DNA from: JAHRAH01 sp051009015
GTDB taxonomy: Bacteria; Pseudomonadota; Gammaproteobacteria; Tethybacterales; Persebacteraceae
Direction of reading: 5' to 3'
Assembly: GCA_051009015.1 (NCBI GenBank)
Contig: JBPCWZ010000025.1
Location: forward strand, 1 to 19,722
Length of the DNA: 19,722 nucleotides
This document shows positions 6,511-12,378 of the stretch, piece after piece. Both the position numbers and the translations under genes were made by a program. The notes below the pieces were generated by a model. The model saw nothing but the letters and a program-made list of their open reading frames with translations, did not search any database and had not been told where the DNA came from. Position 1 is the first letter of the stretch, and each line of letters opens with the position of its first letter.

Positions 6511-6668
6511 CATAATCGCCGATGATTATGGGGTTTGCCGGGCGCTGTTTTGCAAAATAATGCCCGCACCTTGCGCGGAAATGGCAAAAAGATGCGCCCA
6601 CATTGGCGGGCGCGGCATTGTTGCTTTGGCAAGCAACAATGCGACGGATTATCGCTAACGCGATAATC
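6511..6668. other. Series of strong hairpins between the inverted repeat modules
   Basis: Three stem-loops are visible in this non-coding interval. A 7-bp stem at 6511-6530 has loop GCCGAT. A perfect 12-bp stem at 6615-6642 (GCATTGTTGCTT pairing with AAGCAACAATGC) has loop TGGC. A perfect 9-bp stem at 6647-6668 (GATTATCGC pairing with GCGATAATC) has loop TAAC. The two last hairpins are only 4 bp apart. A minus-strand ORF of 103 codons crosses the area but looks like a chance frame. The hairpins could be a structured RNA, a recombination site or transcription stops; I cannot tell which. Confidence 0.5.
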
Positions 6669-6687
6669 AATGGATAAAGATAACACC

Positions 6688-6766
6688 GATTCACGGGGCG
6701 GCGCGCAAAACTATCGTTTCGCGCTTTGCCCCGTGCTATGACCATGCCGCCCTTTCAGGGCTTTAT
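6688..6766 (-). repeat. Dispersed palindromic repeat module, inverted copy E
   Basis: On the minus strand this reads as the 6371-type module: GCCCTGAAAGGGC, then TCATAGCACGGGGC. Its inner stem is GC-rich (CGCGC/GCGCG with AAAC/GTTT), as in the copy at 274-338. It closes a roughly 395-bp block bounded by inverted repeats (6371-6766) that lies just upstream of the DUF932-like gene promoter. Confidence 0.65.
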
Positions 6767-6811
6767 AGTTGGCGGCATCGGCGGCGGGATATATTCCCAT
6801 GTAGTGAGGGG

Positions 6812-6851
6812 TTGACTTCGGCAATTCCGTGTGCTATTATTAAATTGCCGA
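6812..6851 (+). promoter_or_regulatory. Strong sigma70 promoter with an overlapping 9-bp dyad operator
   Basis: The -35 box TTGACT (6812-6817) and -10 box TATTAT (6835-6840) are separated by exactly 17 bp. Superimposed is a perfect 9-bp inverted repeat: TCGGCAATT at 6818-6826, just after the -35, and AATTGCCGA at 6843-6851, just after the -10. The start of transcription should fall near 6847, so the left arm is not transcribed. This makes the dyad a DNA operator rather than an RNA hairpin. It is placed to block RNA polymerase, as in repressor-controlled accessory genes. Boxes and dyad are seen directly; the regulator is unknown. Confidence 0.75.
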
Positions 6852-6969
6852 CAACGAGTAGAGGGGCGGGCTAACCCTCTGGCGAGCGACCTTCCACTCT
6901 CATTGGGTGCATAGGATTCGCAGACCGAGCAAGCCCATTTTTATCAACCAAACACATGGAGGAAACTAC
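6847..6969 (+). other. 5' leader of the DUF932-like gene
   Basis: The predicted leader is about 120 nt. It contains a stem AGAGGG (6860-6865) pairing with CCCTCT (6875-6880), a clear GGAGG ribosome-binding site (6958-6962), and a five-codon mini-ORF at 6956-6973. The mini-ORF's stop overlaps the main start as ATGA. The mini-ORF has no ribosome-binding site of its own and may be coincidental. I do not recognise a known riboswitch. Confidence 0.4.
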
Positions 6970-8208
6970 ATGACTGACAACGACATACAAAACAACAAGC
7001 CCGTGGAGTTTGAAGCCAAATTCACGGCCGGGGCAAGCGTGGCGACCATTGAGGAAAGCGTGCGGGCGTGTCTGACGGATGCCGAGCAAACCCTGCGCCA
7101 ATGGCATGGCAAATCCGAGGATTTCATCATCGGAAAACGGGACATGCATTTCCATGAGGATGCCCGTCGCGGACAAATTGCTCTGGACGCCTCCACCCGA
7201 CACGGGCGGCGGATGTTTTTGCCAACGCAACATGCGCGAAGGCAAATTTCCCGGATGCTCAATAGCAAGGCATTGTTGGCGAAGGGATTAAATCGTTCTT
7301 TGAGGAGCGTGGATGCGGAAAAGTTTCTCTGCCGCACAATAACGCTTCCCAATGGCATTGCTTCGTTAAGGGGGTTTTTGTCGCCGTCGTTCTCCACGGG
7401 CATGGACAATTTGGGCTTGTGCACGGCTGTGAAGAAAGCCCTAAACAGGGGCTTCATCTCCCGAAACTTTGTGAGTGCCCTGCAGTGCCGTTTGGATTCA
7501 GGCGGCGATATACTTGTCGATATTCATTTCGACAAGCATACCCTGACAAAACTGAAGCAACTGGAAGGGTCAAAAGAGGAATACACGCGAGGCATTCGCC
7601 TGTGCGCGTCGGAGATTGGCCGTTACGAATACATCACGGTTGAGGTGTTGCTCACGCGGATGATTTGCTTGAACGGGGAGATATTTGGGGAGCGCGAAGA
7701 GAAGATACTCATTTCCTACCTTGACGCGAAAGCGCTGGGCGAAAGCCGTGTGCAGGAGGGACTGAATGAACTGATTCGGAGTGCGCTCAATGACGGGGTT
7801 GCCAGCATTGCGAATGTGCGGAGCGATTTTGAAAAACGCGTAGAGACGCTACTTGACGAGGCCGACCGGGAATCGTTAGAGTTTGAGGACGAAAACGATA
7901 TCCGCGCTGCGCTTGACTTCATTATTAGGCGAGCAAAGTTGGGGTCTGTTGGCGTCACCGTTGAGGATGTTCTGCCCGCATACCACGAAGAGGCCGAGGC
8001 AACCCCGGGTATATCTTCTGCGTGGCTGTTGTTAAACGCTTTGACGCGTTACGCTACTCACCATCTCATCGTGAATAATCTCCACTCTGGGCAGGTTGTC
8101 CAGCGTGAGGTGTATGAACGGCTCTTGGGGCCTCGTCGCATTCCTTGGAGGGATATTATCATATCAGTGCGTGAACAACGGCGCATTCGTCGCGGAGTGC
8201 GTGTCTGA
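6970..8208 (+). CDS. DUF932-like phage/plasmid-related protein
   Basis: The 412-residue product is soluble, with no signal peptide or membrane segment. Its middle part resembles the DUF932 family of phage and plasmid proteins. LRGFLSPSFSTGMDNLGLCTAVKKAL corresponds to the family's ...RaflSdrYrplDn... region. IRLCASEIGRYEYITVEVLLTRMICLNGEIF corresponds to its NSE-G...v...R-C-NG block. The family's molecular function is unknown. An acidic helical stretch lies near residues 260-320. I chose the ATG at 6970 because of the GGAGG site; the frame is open from 6907. The gene has its own operator-type promoter, sits between core genes and uses a less skewed codon set than its neighbours, which suggests acquisition. 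The family assignment is by eye. Confidence 0.6.
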   Translation: MTDNDIQNNKPVEFEAKFTAGASVATIEESVRACLTDAEQTLRQWHGKSEDFIIGKRDMHFHEDARRGQIALDASTRHGRRMFLPTQHARRQISRMLNSKALLAKGLNRSLRSVDAEKFLCRTITLPNGIASLRGFLSPSFSTGMDNLGLCTAVKKALNRGFISRNFVSALQCRLDSGGDILVDIHFDKHTLTKLKQLEGSKEEYTRGIRLCASEIGRYEYITVEVLLTRMICLNGEIFGEREEKILISYLDAKALGESRVQEGLNELIRSALNDGVASIANVRSDFEKRVETLLDEADRESLEFEDENDIRAALDFIIRRAKLGSVGVTVEDVLPAYHEEAEATPGISSAWLLLNALTRYATHHLIVNNLHSGQVVQREVYERLLGPRRIPWRDIIISVREQRRIRRGVRV

Positions 8209-8226
8209 TACCAGTTTGTGCAAATA

Positions 8227-8997
8227 ATGTCTCAACAGGGAAAATCCAAAACCGCGCAATGGGCGGGGGAGCGGGGAAGGGATGCCTTTTGGCGGGATGC
8301 CAAGGCGTTCGGGTGGCGGTCGCGGGCGGCTTATAAACTTGTTGCTATTGATGATTCTTTTCGCATTCTTAAGCCGGGGTTTTGTGTTGTGGATTTGGGG
8401 TGTGCGCCCGGGGGGTGGGCGCAGGTTTTGGCGCGGCGGTGTTTGATAAACAAAACCGAAGCCATCGGCAAAACGGCAAACAAAACCGCCGATGGCAAAA
8501 GCCCGGGCAAAACTGAAACCGGCGGCGGCAAAAGCGAAAAGAGCGGCGGCAAAAGTATTGGCAACAACAAAAGCGGGATGGTTGTCGGGGTGGATTTGTC
8601 GGTTGTGGATGCGGTTGATGGCGTGGTTTTTGTCTGCGGGGATTTTTTGCATGCCGAAGTTGTTGATGAAGTCCGGGGGCTTATCGCCGCCGGTCATCAC
8701 CATCCCGCCGCCGATGTTGTTGTGTCGGATATGTCGCCGAATCTTAGCGGCATTGCCGTCAGGGACCAAAGTAATGCCGCGACATTGGCGCGGGCGGCGA
8801 TGGATTTTGCCGCGCAGGTGCTAAAACCGGGCGGGGCTGTTGTTGTCAAGTGCTTTGAGGGCGAAGAGTTTGGCGCTTTGCGGGCGCGGGCGCGGCGGGA
8901 ATATCGCAAGGTCGCGGTTTTCCGCCCGCCGGCGACAAAGACAAAAAGCCGCGAAGTGTATATTGTCGGGCGCGGTTTTTTTGCCATCGGCGGATAA
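8227..8997 (+). CDS. rlmE: 23S rRNA (uridine-2'-O-)-methyltransferase RlmE (FtsJ/RrmJ)
   Basis: RlmE methylates U2552 of 23S rRNA during late 50S assembly. The 256-residue protein has the K-D-K-E tetrad: K37 in RAAYKL, D168 in VVSDMSPN, K208 in VVKCFEG and E243 in SREVYIV. The SAM motif is VVDLGCAPGGWAQVL. E. coli RlmE has 209 residues. The extra length is a low-complexity G/K/T/S insert at about residues 74-117, between the SAM motif and VVGVDL. I chose the ATG at 8227; a GTG lies three codons upstream. No good ribosome-binding site is seen. It is followed by ftsH after 19 bp, the usual gammaproteobacterial pair. Confidence 0.93.
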   Translation: MSQQGKSKTAQWAGERGRDAFWRDAKAFGWRSRAAYKLVAIDDSFRILKPGFCVVDLGCAPGGWAQVLARRCLINKTEAIGKTANKTADGKSPGKTETGGGKSEKSGGKSIGNNKSGMVVGVDLSVVDAVDGVVFVCGDFLHAEVVDEVRGLIAAGHHHPAADVVVSDMSPNLSGIAVRDQSNAATLARAAMDFAAQVLKPGGAVVVKCFEGEEFGALRARARREYRKVAVFRPPATKTKSREVYIVGRGFFAIGG

Positions 8998-9009
8998 AAG
9001 GTGTAGAAT
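8981..9009 (+). promoter_or_regulatory. Near-consensus promoter for ftsH, predicted leaderless
   Basis: TTGCCA (8981-8986) and TAGAAT (9004-9009) are separated by exactly 17 bp and lie across the rlmE stop codon. The expected transcription start (about 9016) falls at or one base before the ftsH ATG at 9017. An mRNA from here would have almost no leader, whereas read-through from rlmE would provide an ordinary one. The boxes are visible; the start site is inferred. Confidence 0.6.
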
Positions 9010-9016
9010 AGGCGGT

Positions 9017-10921
9017 ATGAACTCATTCAAGACAATGCTCATCTGGGCGGCGCTTTTTGCCGCCGTTGCGGCGCTTTTCGGGCAGTTTCGCGCCAAGGAA
9101 CAAGACAATACTATTGCATATTCCGAGTTTATGCGCCGCGCCGAAAACGGCGAATATTCCCGCGTGCGCGTTGATGGCTCGCGCTTGCTCGGGCATACCG
9201 AAGCGGGCGGCGGCATTGTCGTCGCCAATGCGCCGCCGGATGTTTTTATGGTCACCGACCTGCGCAAAGCCGGCGTGGAAGTGGAAGCCGAAGCCGAAAA
9301 CGAACGCTCGCTGCTGATGACAATTTTCATATCGTGGTTTCCGATGCTGCTGCTTATCGGCATTTGGATTTTCTTTATGCGCCAGATGCAAGGCGGGCGC
9401 GGCGGGGCTTTTTCGTTTGGCAAAAGCCGCGCGAAAGTGAACGGGCAGACGGAGACAAAAATAACCTTTGAAGATGTCGCCGGTTGCGAAGAGGCAAAAG
9501 GCGAAGTCGCCGAGTTGGTGGAGTTTCTGAAAAAACCGGACAAGTTTCGCAAACTCGGCGCGAAAATCCCGCGCGGTGTTCTTATGGTCGGCAACCCGGG
9601 CACCGGCAAAACATTGCTGGCGCGCGCCATCGCCGGAGAAGCCGAAGTGCCGTTTTTCAGCATTTCCGGGTCGGATTTTGTTGAGATGTTTGTCGGCGTC
9701 GGCGCATCCCGGGTGCGCGATATGTTTGAACAGGCAAAGAAAAACGCGCCATGCATTGTTTTCATTGACGAGATAGACGCCGTCGGGCGTCAGCGCGGCA
9801 CGGGGCTCGGCGGCGGCAATGACGAGCGGGAACAAACGCTCAATCAGTTGCTGGTGGAAATGGACGGCTTTGAGGAGAATATGGGCGTTATCGTCATCGC
9901 GGCGACAAACCGCCCGGATGTTTTGGATCCGGCGCTTTTGCGCCCGGGCAGGTTTGACAGGCAGGTTGTCGTGCCGCTGCCGGATATCCGCGGGCGCGAG
10001 GAGATATTGCTTGTGCATTTGCGCAAGGTGCCGATGTCGCGGGATGTTGATGCCAAGGTTATCGCCCGCGGCACGCCGGGTTTTGCCGGTGCCGATTTGG
10101 CGAATCTTGTCAACGAAGCCGCCCTGCGCGCCGGACGCGAAAAACGCAAAGTGGTAACGATGCAGGATTTTGACTTTGCCAAAGAGAAGATAATCATGGG
10201 CGCGGAGCGGCGCTCCATCGTCATGCCCGAACACGAAAGGCGCAATACCGCCTATCATGAATCGGGGCATGCCATTGTCGCGCGGCTTTTGCCAAATACC
10301 GACCCGGTGCATAAGGTCACGATTATCCCGCGCGGGCGGGCGCTCGGCGTTACCATGCAACTGCCGACAGAAGACAGGTATAGCATGACAAAAGCGCGCA
10401 TATTGGATACCATTTGCGTGCTGCTGGCGGGCAGGGTTGCCGAAGAGTTGTTTATGCGGCAGATGACAACGGGGGCGTCAAACGACTTTGAACGCGCCAC
10501 CGATATGGCGCGGCGGATGGTAACGCAATGGGGAATGAGCAAAAATCTCGGCACGATGGTCTATGGCGAAGAGGAAGGCGAGGTTTTCCTCGGCAGGTCG
10601 GTGACGACGCACAAAAAAGTGTCGGAGGCGACGATGCAAGATGTTGACGCCGAGATTCGCGCCATCATAGACGAGCAATACGCCAAAGCGACAAAGTTGC
10701 TTGACGACAACCGCGACAAGGCGGAGGTGATGAGCAAGTGCCTTTTGGAATGGGAGACGATTGACGAGCATCAGATAAATGCCATCATGAAAGGCGAAGA
10801 GCCGCAACCCCCCGAAGACCCCCCGGCAGCCCCCCCCGCAGCATCAACCCCCAAACCCAAACGCCCCCGAAAACGCCCCCGCCGCCCTGCGGCAACAGTG
10901 CCGGAGGAGGAAGCGGCTTAG
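9017..10921 (+). CDS. ftsH: ATP-dependent zinc metalloprotease FtsH
   Basis: FtsH is the hexameric membrane AAA+ protease that degrades misfolded membrane proteins and regulators. The 634-residue product has TM1 at about 7-24, a periplasmic loop, and TM2 at about 101-121. The Walker A is GNPGTGKT at 192-199, Walker B is IVFIDE at 247-252, and the SRH region is ATNRPDVLDPALLRPGRFD. The zinc site HESGH is at 414-418, and TTGASNDFERATDMA supplies the third ligand. Walker A has Asn where most FtsH proteins have Pro. The last 40 residues are P/K/R-rich and encoded by C-runs. The ATG at 9017 is chosen because TM1 follows directly; the frame is open from 8840 inside rlmE. Confidence 0.97.
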   Translation: MNSFKTMLIWAALFAAVAALFGQFRAKEQDNTIAYSEFMRRAENGEYSRVRVDGSRLLGHTEAGGGIVVANAPPDVFMVTDLRKAGVEVEAEAENERSLLMTIFISWFPMLLLIGIWIFFMRQMQGGRGGAFSFGKSRAKVNGQTETKITFEDVAGCEEAKGEVAELVEFLKKPDKFRKLGAKIPRGVLMVGNPGTGKTLLARAIAGEAEVPFFSISGSDFVEMFVGVGASRVRDMFEQAKKNAPCIVFIDEIDAVGRQRGTGLGGGNDEREQTLNQLLVEMDGFEENMGVIVIAATNRPDVLDPALLRPGRFDRQVVVPLPDIRGREEILLVHLRKVPMSRDVDAKVIARGTPGFAGADLANLVNEAALRAGREKRKVVTMQDFDFAKEKIIMGAERRSIVMPEHERRNTAYHESGHAIVARLLPNTDPVHKVTIIPRGRALGVTMQLPTEDRYSMTKARILDTICVLLAGRVAEELFMRQMTTGASNDFERATDMARRMVTQWGMSKNLGTMVYGEEEGEVFLGRSVTTHKKVSEATMQDVDAEIRAIIDEQYAKATKLLDDNRDKAEVMSKCLLEWETIDEHQINAIMKGEEPQPPEDPPAAPPAASTPKPKRPRKRPRRPAATVPEEEAA

Positions 10922-11028
10922 AGCGCGCCGAAAGCGCCGACCGCGATTACAAGCCCTATCTGCATCGCGCCGCTATACCAATTGCCGAAGCACTCATTGA
11001 CGATGATAAACAGGGCGGCTTTGGCTTT

Positions 11029-11037
11029 TGCGATAAT
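11029..11037 (+). promoter_or_regulatory. Possible extended -10 promoter for the membrane-anchored ORF
   Basis: TGCGATAAT (TG-N-GATAAT) lies 25 bp before the ATG at 11062. No convincing -35 box is placed correctly. It would serve the gene at 11062 and perhaps hicBA. The 140-bp gap after ftsH has no other clear signal. Confidence 0.3.
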
Positions 11038-11061
11038 GGTTGTTTCACATAGGAGAATACG

Positions 11062-11526
11062 ATGACCGAAAACAAAACAAACAAACCGCCGACCGAGGCA
11101 AAGTTTTCGCCGCCTACGGGTCCGGGGCGGATTACTTTTGTGATGGAAACTCCGCCGCGGCGGGTGGAGATTGTGGATGATGCGGGGCAGAAATTCACGG
11201 ATGTTTATTGCGGGGTGTTGCTTGTCGGGCGCATCCGGCATTTGCGGGATGGGTCTTTTGTGCCGGTTGCTTTTTTGTTTGGTGGCGGCGAGGGGTTGCA
11301 TTGCCCTATCCAAGTGCCGCCTGTTTGGGATATTGACGATGCCGTGCGCCGTGTTTTTGAGGTGCGCGAGGGGGATTATCAATGGGCTTTGCCTTTGCCG
11401 CCCGCGGTGCATGGCGTTTGGATGCCGCGCGAAAAGCGGCAAGCGCAAACGCGTCGCCCACTGAGCAAAGCGCAACTTGCCGTCATTACTATTGGTTTTT
11501 GTGTTATACTTTTTATCGTGTGGTAA
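11062..11526 (+). CDS. Hypothetical protein with C-terminal membrane anchor, upstream of hicBA
   Basis: I do not recognise the family. The 154-residue protein has a disordered, charged N-terminus (about 1-20) and a central beta-rich soluble domain of about 100 residues with few charges. It ends in a single hydrophobic segment, AQLAVITIGFCVILFIVW (137-154), that runs to the last residue. There is no N-terminal signal. This is the layout of a tail-anchored protein whose body stays in the cytoplasm, with RR/KAQ residues on the cytoplasmic side. An AGGAG site lies 7 nt before the ATG. The hicB promoter lies in its last codons and hicB starts 31 bp after its stop, so the three genes are closely linked. 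It could be an unrelated passenger. Confidence 0.65.
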   Translation: MTENKTNKPPTEAKFSPPTGPGRITFVMETPPRRVEIVDDAGQKFTDVYCGVLLVGRIRHLRDGSFVPVAFLFGGGEGLHCPIQVPPVWDIDDAVRRVFEVREGDYQWALPLPPAVHGVWMPREKRQAQTRRPLSKAQLAVITIGFCVILFIVW

Positions 11527-11546
11527 TCCAGCCGCGCATAACACAA
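11499..11546 (+). promoter_or_regulatory. hicBA promoter with operator-type dyad spanning -10 box to ribosome-binding site
   Basis: An extended -10 box, TGTTATACT (11502-11510), lies in the last codons of the upstream gene. A perfect 9-bp inverted repeat is superimposed: TTGTGTTAT at 11499-11507 over the -10, and ATAACACAA at 11538-11546, touching the AAGGAG ribosome-binding site (11545-11550). With a start near 11517, transcripts from this promoter carry only the right arm. Transcripts reading in from the upstream gene carry both arms and could fold to occlude the hicB ribosome-binding site. HicB proteins usually autorepress their operon, so it is the likely ligand. The dyad is seen directly; both roles are inferred. 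Confidence 0.65.
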
Positions 11547-11557
11547 GGAGAAAACAC

Positions 11558-11986
11558 ATGGCAAAGCCGTCACTTCATCAAGATGCCGCCAATGGCGGAC
11601 GCAGCCCGCAAAGCATTGAGGTCGCCGACCTCGGGAGCGTTGTTTCGGTCAAAATGCAATTGAAGGTACTGGTGCGCAAGGAAAAGCCGGGGCTTTTTGA
11701 ATCCTACTGCCCGGCACTGGACTTGTGGAGCCAAGGCGGTACCGTCGCGGAAGCGAAAAAGAACATCGCCGAGGCGGTGGGGCTTTTTATTGAAACCTGC
11801 TACGAGCAGGGCTCGCTTAATCGCGTGTTGCTGGACTGCGGGTTTAGCGCGGAAGTGAAAAAGCAGGAAAAGCGCCGAGACACAATACTCGACGGGTGGG
11901 ATAAATCCTTTCCGGTCAGCGCCGAGATTCCACTTTCCGCGGCTCCGTTGATGCGCTCTGGAAATTTTCTCGCCGCGTTCGCGTAA
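11558..11986 (+). CDS. hicB: HicB-family antitoxin
   Basis: HicB neutralises the HicA mRNA interferase and usually autoregulates the operon. The 142-residue product has the HicB core from about residue 33: MQLKVLVRKEKPGLFESYCPALDLWSQGGTVAEAKKNIAEAVGLFIE. This matches the partially RNase H-like fold, with its ...sqG-T-eEA-nikEAi... signature. About 32 residues precede the core, and the C-terminal 60 residues show no obvious helix-turn-helix or ribbon-helix-helix. How it would bind DNA is therefore unclear. The start is fixed by AAGGAG 7 nt upstream. The gene order is antitoxin first, the reverse of the common hicA-hicB order. Confidence 0.85.
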   Translation: MAKPSLHQDAANGGRSPQSIEVADLGSVVSVKMQLKVLVRKEKPGLFESYCPALDLWSQGGTVAEAKKNIAEAVGLFIETCYEQGSLNRVLLDCGFSAEVKKQEKRRDTILDGWDKSFPVSAEIPLSAAPLMRSGNFLAAFA

Positions 11987-12003
11987 GCCGAGGAGAATGA
12001 GAA

Positions 12004-12261
12004 ATGTCTAAACTGCCAATTGTTAGCGGTCGGCAACTTGTCGAGTTTATGCGTGGCTACGGCTGGGCCGTGGCCAGGCAGCGGGGGAGTCATGTCTCAA
12101 TGGTAAAGGATGGCTACCGCACGGTGGTCATCCCGGATAAAGATGAATTGGGCCCGCATGTTGTGCTCGCCAACTTGAAAACCGCGAAAATTAGCAAGCG
12201 GGAATTTGAGCGCTACTTTCAGAAAGGCAAGCGCAACAAGAAAAAACCGGCGACATCTTAA
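12004..12261 (+). CDS. hicA: HicA-family mRNA interferase toxin
   Basis: HicA is a small dsRBD-fold ribonuclease that cleaves mRNA. The 85-residue protein has the family layout: an initial helix with SGRQLVEFMRGYGWAVARQRGSH (putative catalytic His30), a strand region MVKDGYRTVVIPDKDELGP, and the helix VLANLKTAKISKREFERYF. A lysine-rich tail follows. The catalytic residues look intact, so it should be active. It starts 17 bp after hicB with an AGGAG site 8 nt upstream, consistent with co-translation from one mRNA. Confidence 0.88.
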   Translation: MSKLPIVSGRQLVEFMRGYGWAVARQRGSHVSMVKDGYRTVVIPDKDELGPHVVLANLKTAKISKREFERYFQKGKRNKKKPATS

Positions 12262-12281
12262 GGCGCTTGTTGCGCTTTTGG
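12261..12281 (+). terminator. Weak terminator-like hairpin after hicA
   Basis: Directly after the hicA stop, AAGGCGC-TTGTT-GCGCTTTT can fold into a short GC stem followed by four T. A second hairpin (TTTGTTG pairing with CAACAAA) lies at 12292-12312. Either may end hicBA transcription before the glyA promoter. The U-tract is short, so confidence is low. Confidence 0.35.
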
Positions 12282-12335
12282 TCTCCCCGCTTTTGTTGGC
12301 GGCGGCAACAAACCGCTGGAAAAGGGGCGGGGGGG

Positions 12336-12344
12336 TGCTACAAT
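12336..12344 (+). promoter_or_regulatory. Extended -10 promoter upstream of glyA
   Basis: TGCTACAAT (TG-N-TACAAT) lies 34 bp before the glyA ATG, after a G-rich run. At the -35 distance only CTGGAA (12316-12321, three matches) is found, as is normal for extended -10 promoters. It is followed by a GGGAGGA ribosome-binding site at 12364-12370. Confidence 0.5.
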
Positions 12345-12378
12345 TTGGCTTTTCTATTTTTGCGGGAGGATTTGATTG

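Noticed and set aside
6434..6745. Minus-strand ORF of 103 codons in the repeat block
   Set aside because: It runs through the hairpins and the repeat module, has mixed low-quality composition and no ribosome-binding site; most likely a chance frame.
6956..6973. Five-codon upstream ORF as an attenuator of the DUF932-like gene
   Set aside because: It has no ribosome-binding site of its own and encloses the one for the main gene; probably coincidence, though noted in the leader entry.
9023..10360. 445-codon minus-strand ORF opposite ftsH
   Set aside because: It is a shadow of a highly conserved gene; His/Arg-rich sequence without domain features.
10997..11037. TTGACG at 10997 as -35 box paired with GATAAT at 11032
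   Set aside because: The spacing of 29 bp is far too long for a sigma70 promoter.
10918..11046. Minus-strand frame ending in a hydrophobic stretch (AKAALFIIVNECFGNWYSGAMQIGLVIAVGAFGAL)
   Set aside because: It looks like the end of a small membrane protein, but the frame has no start with a ribosome-binding site in the gap and its upstream part is antisense to the gene at 11062. It is possibly a remnant; evidence is too weak to annotate.
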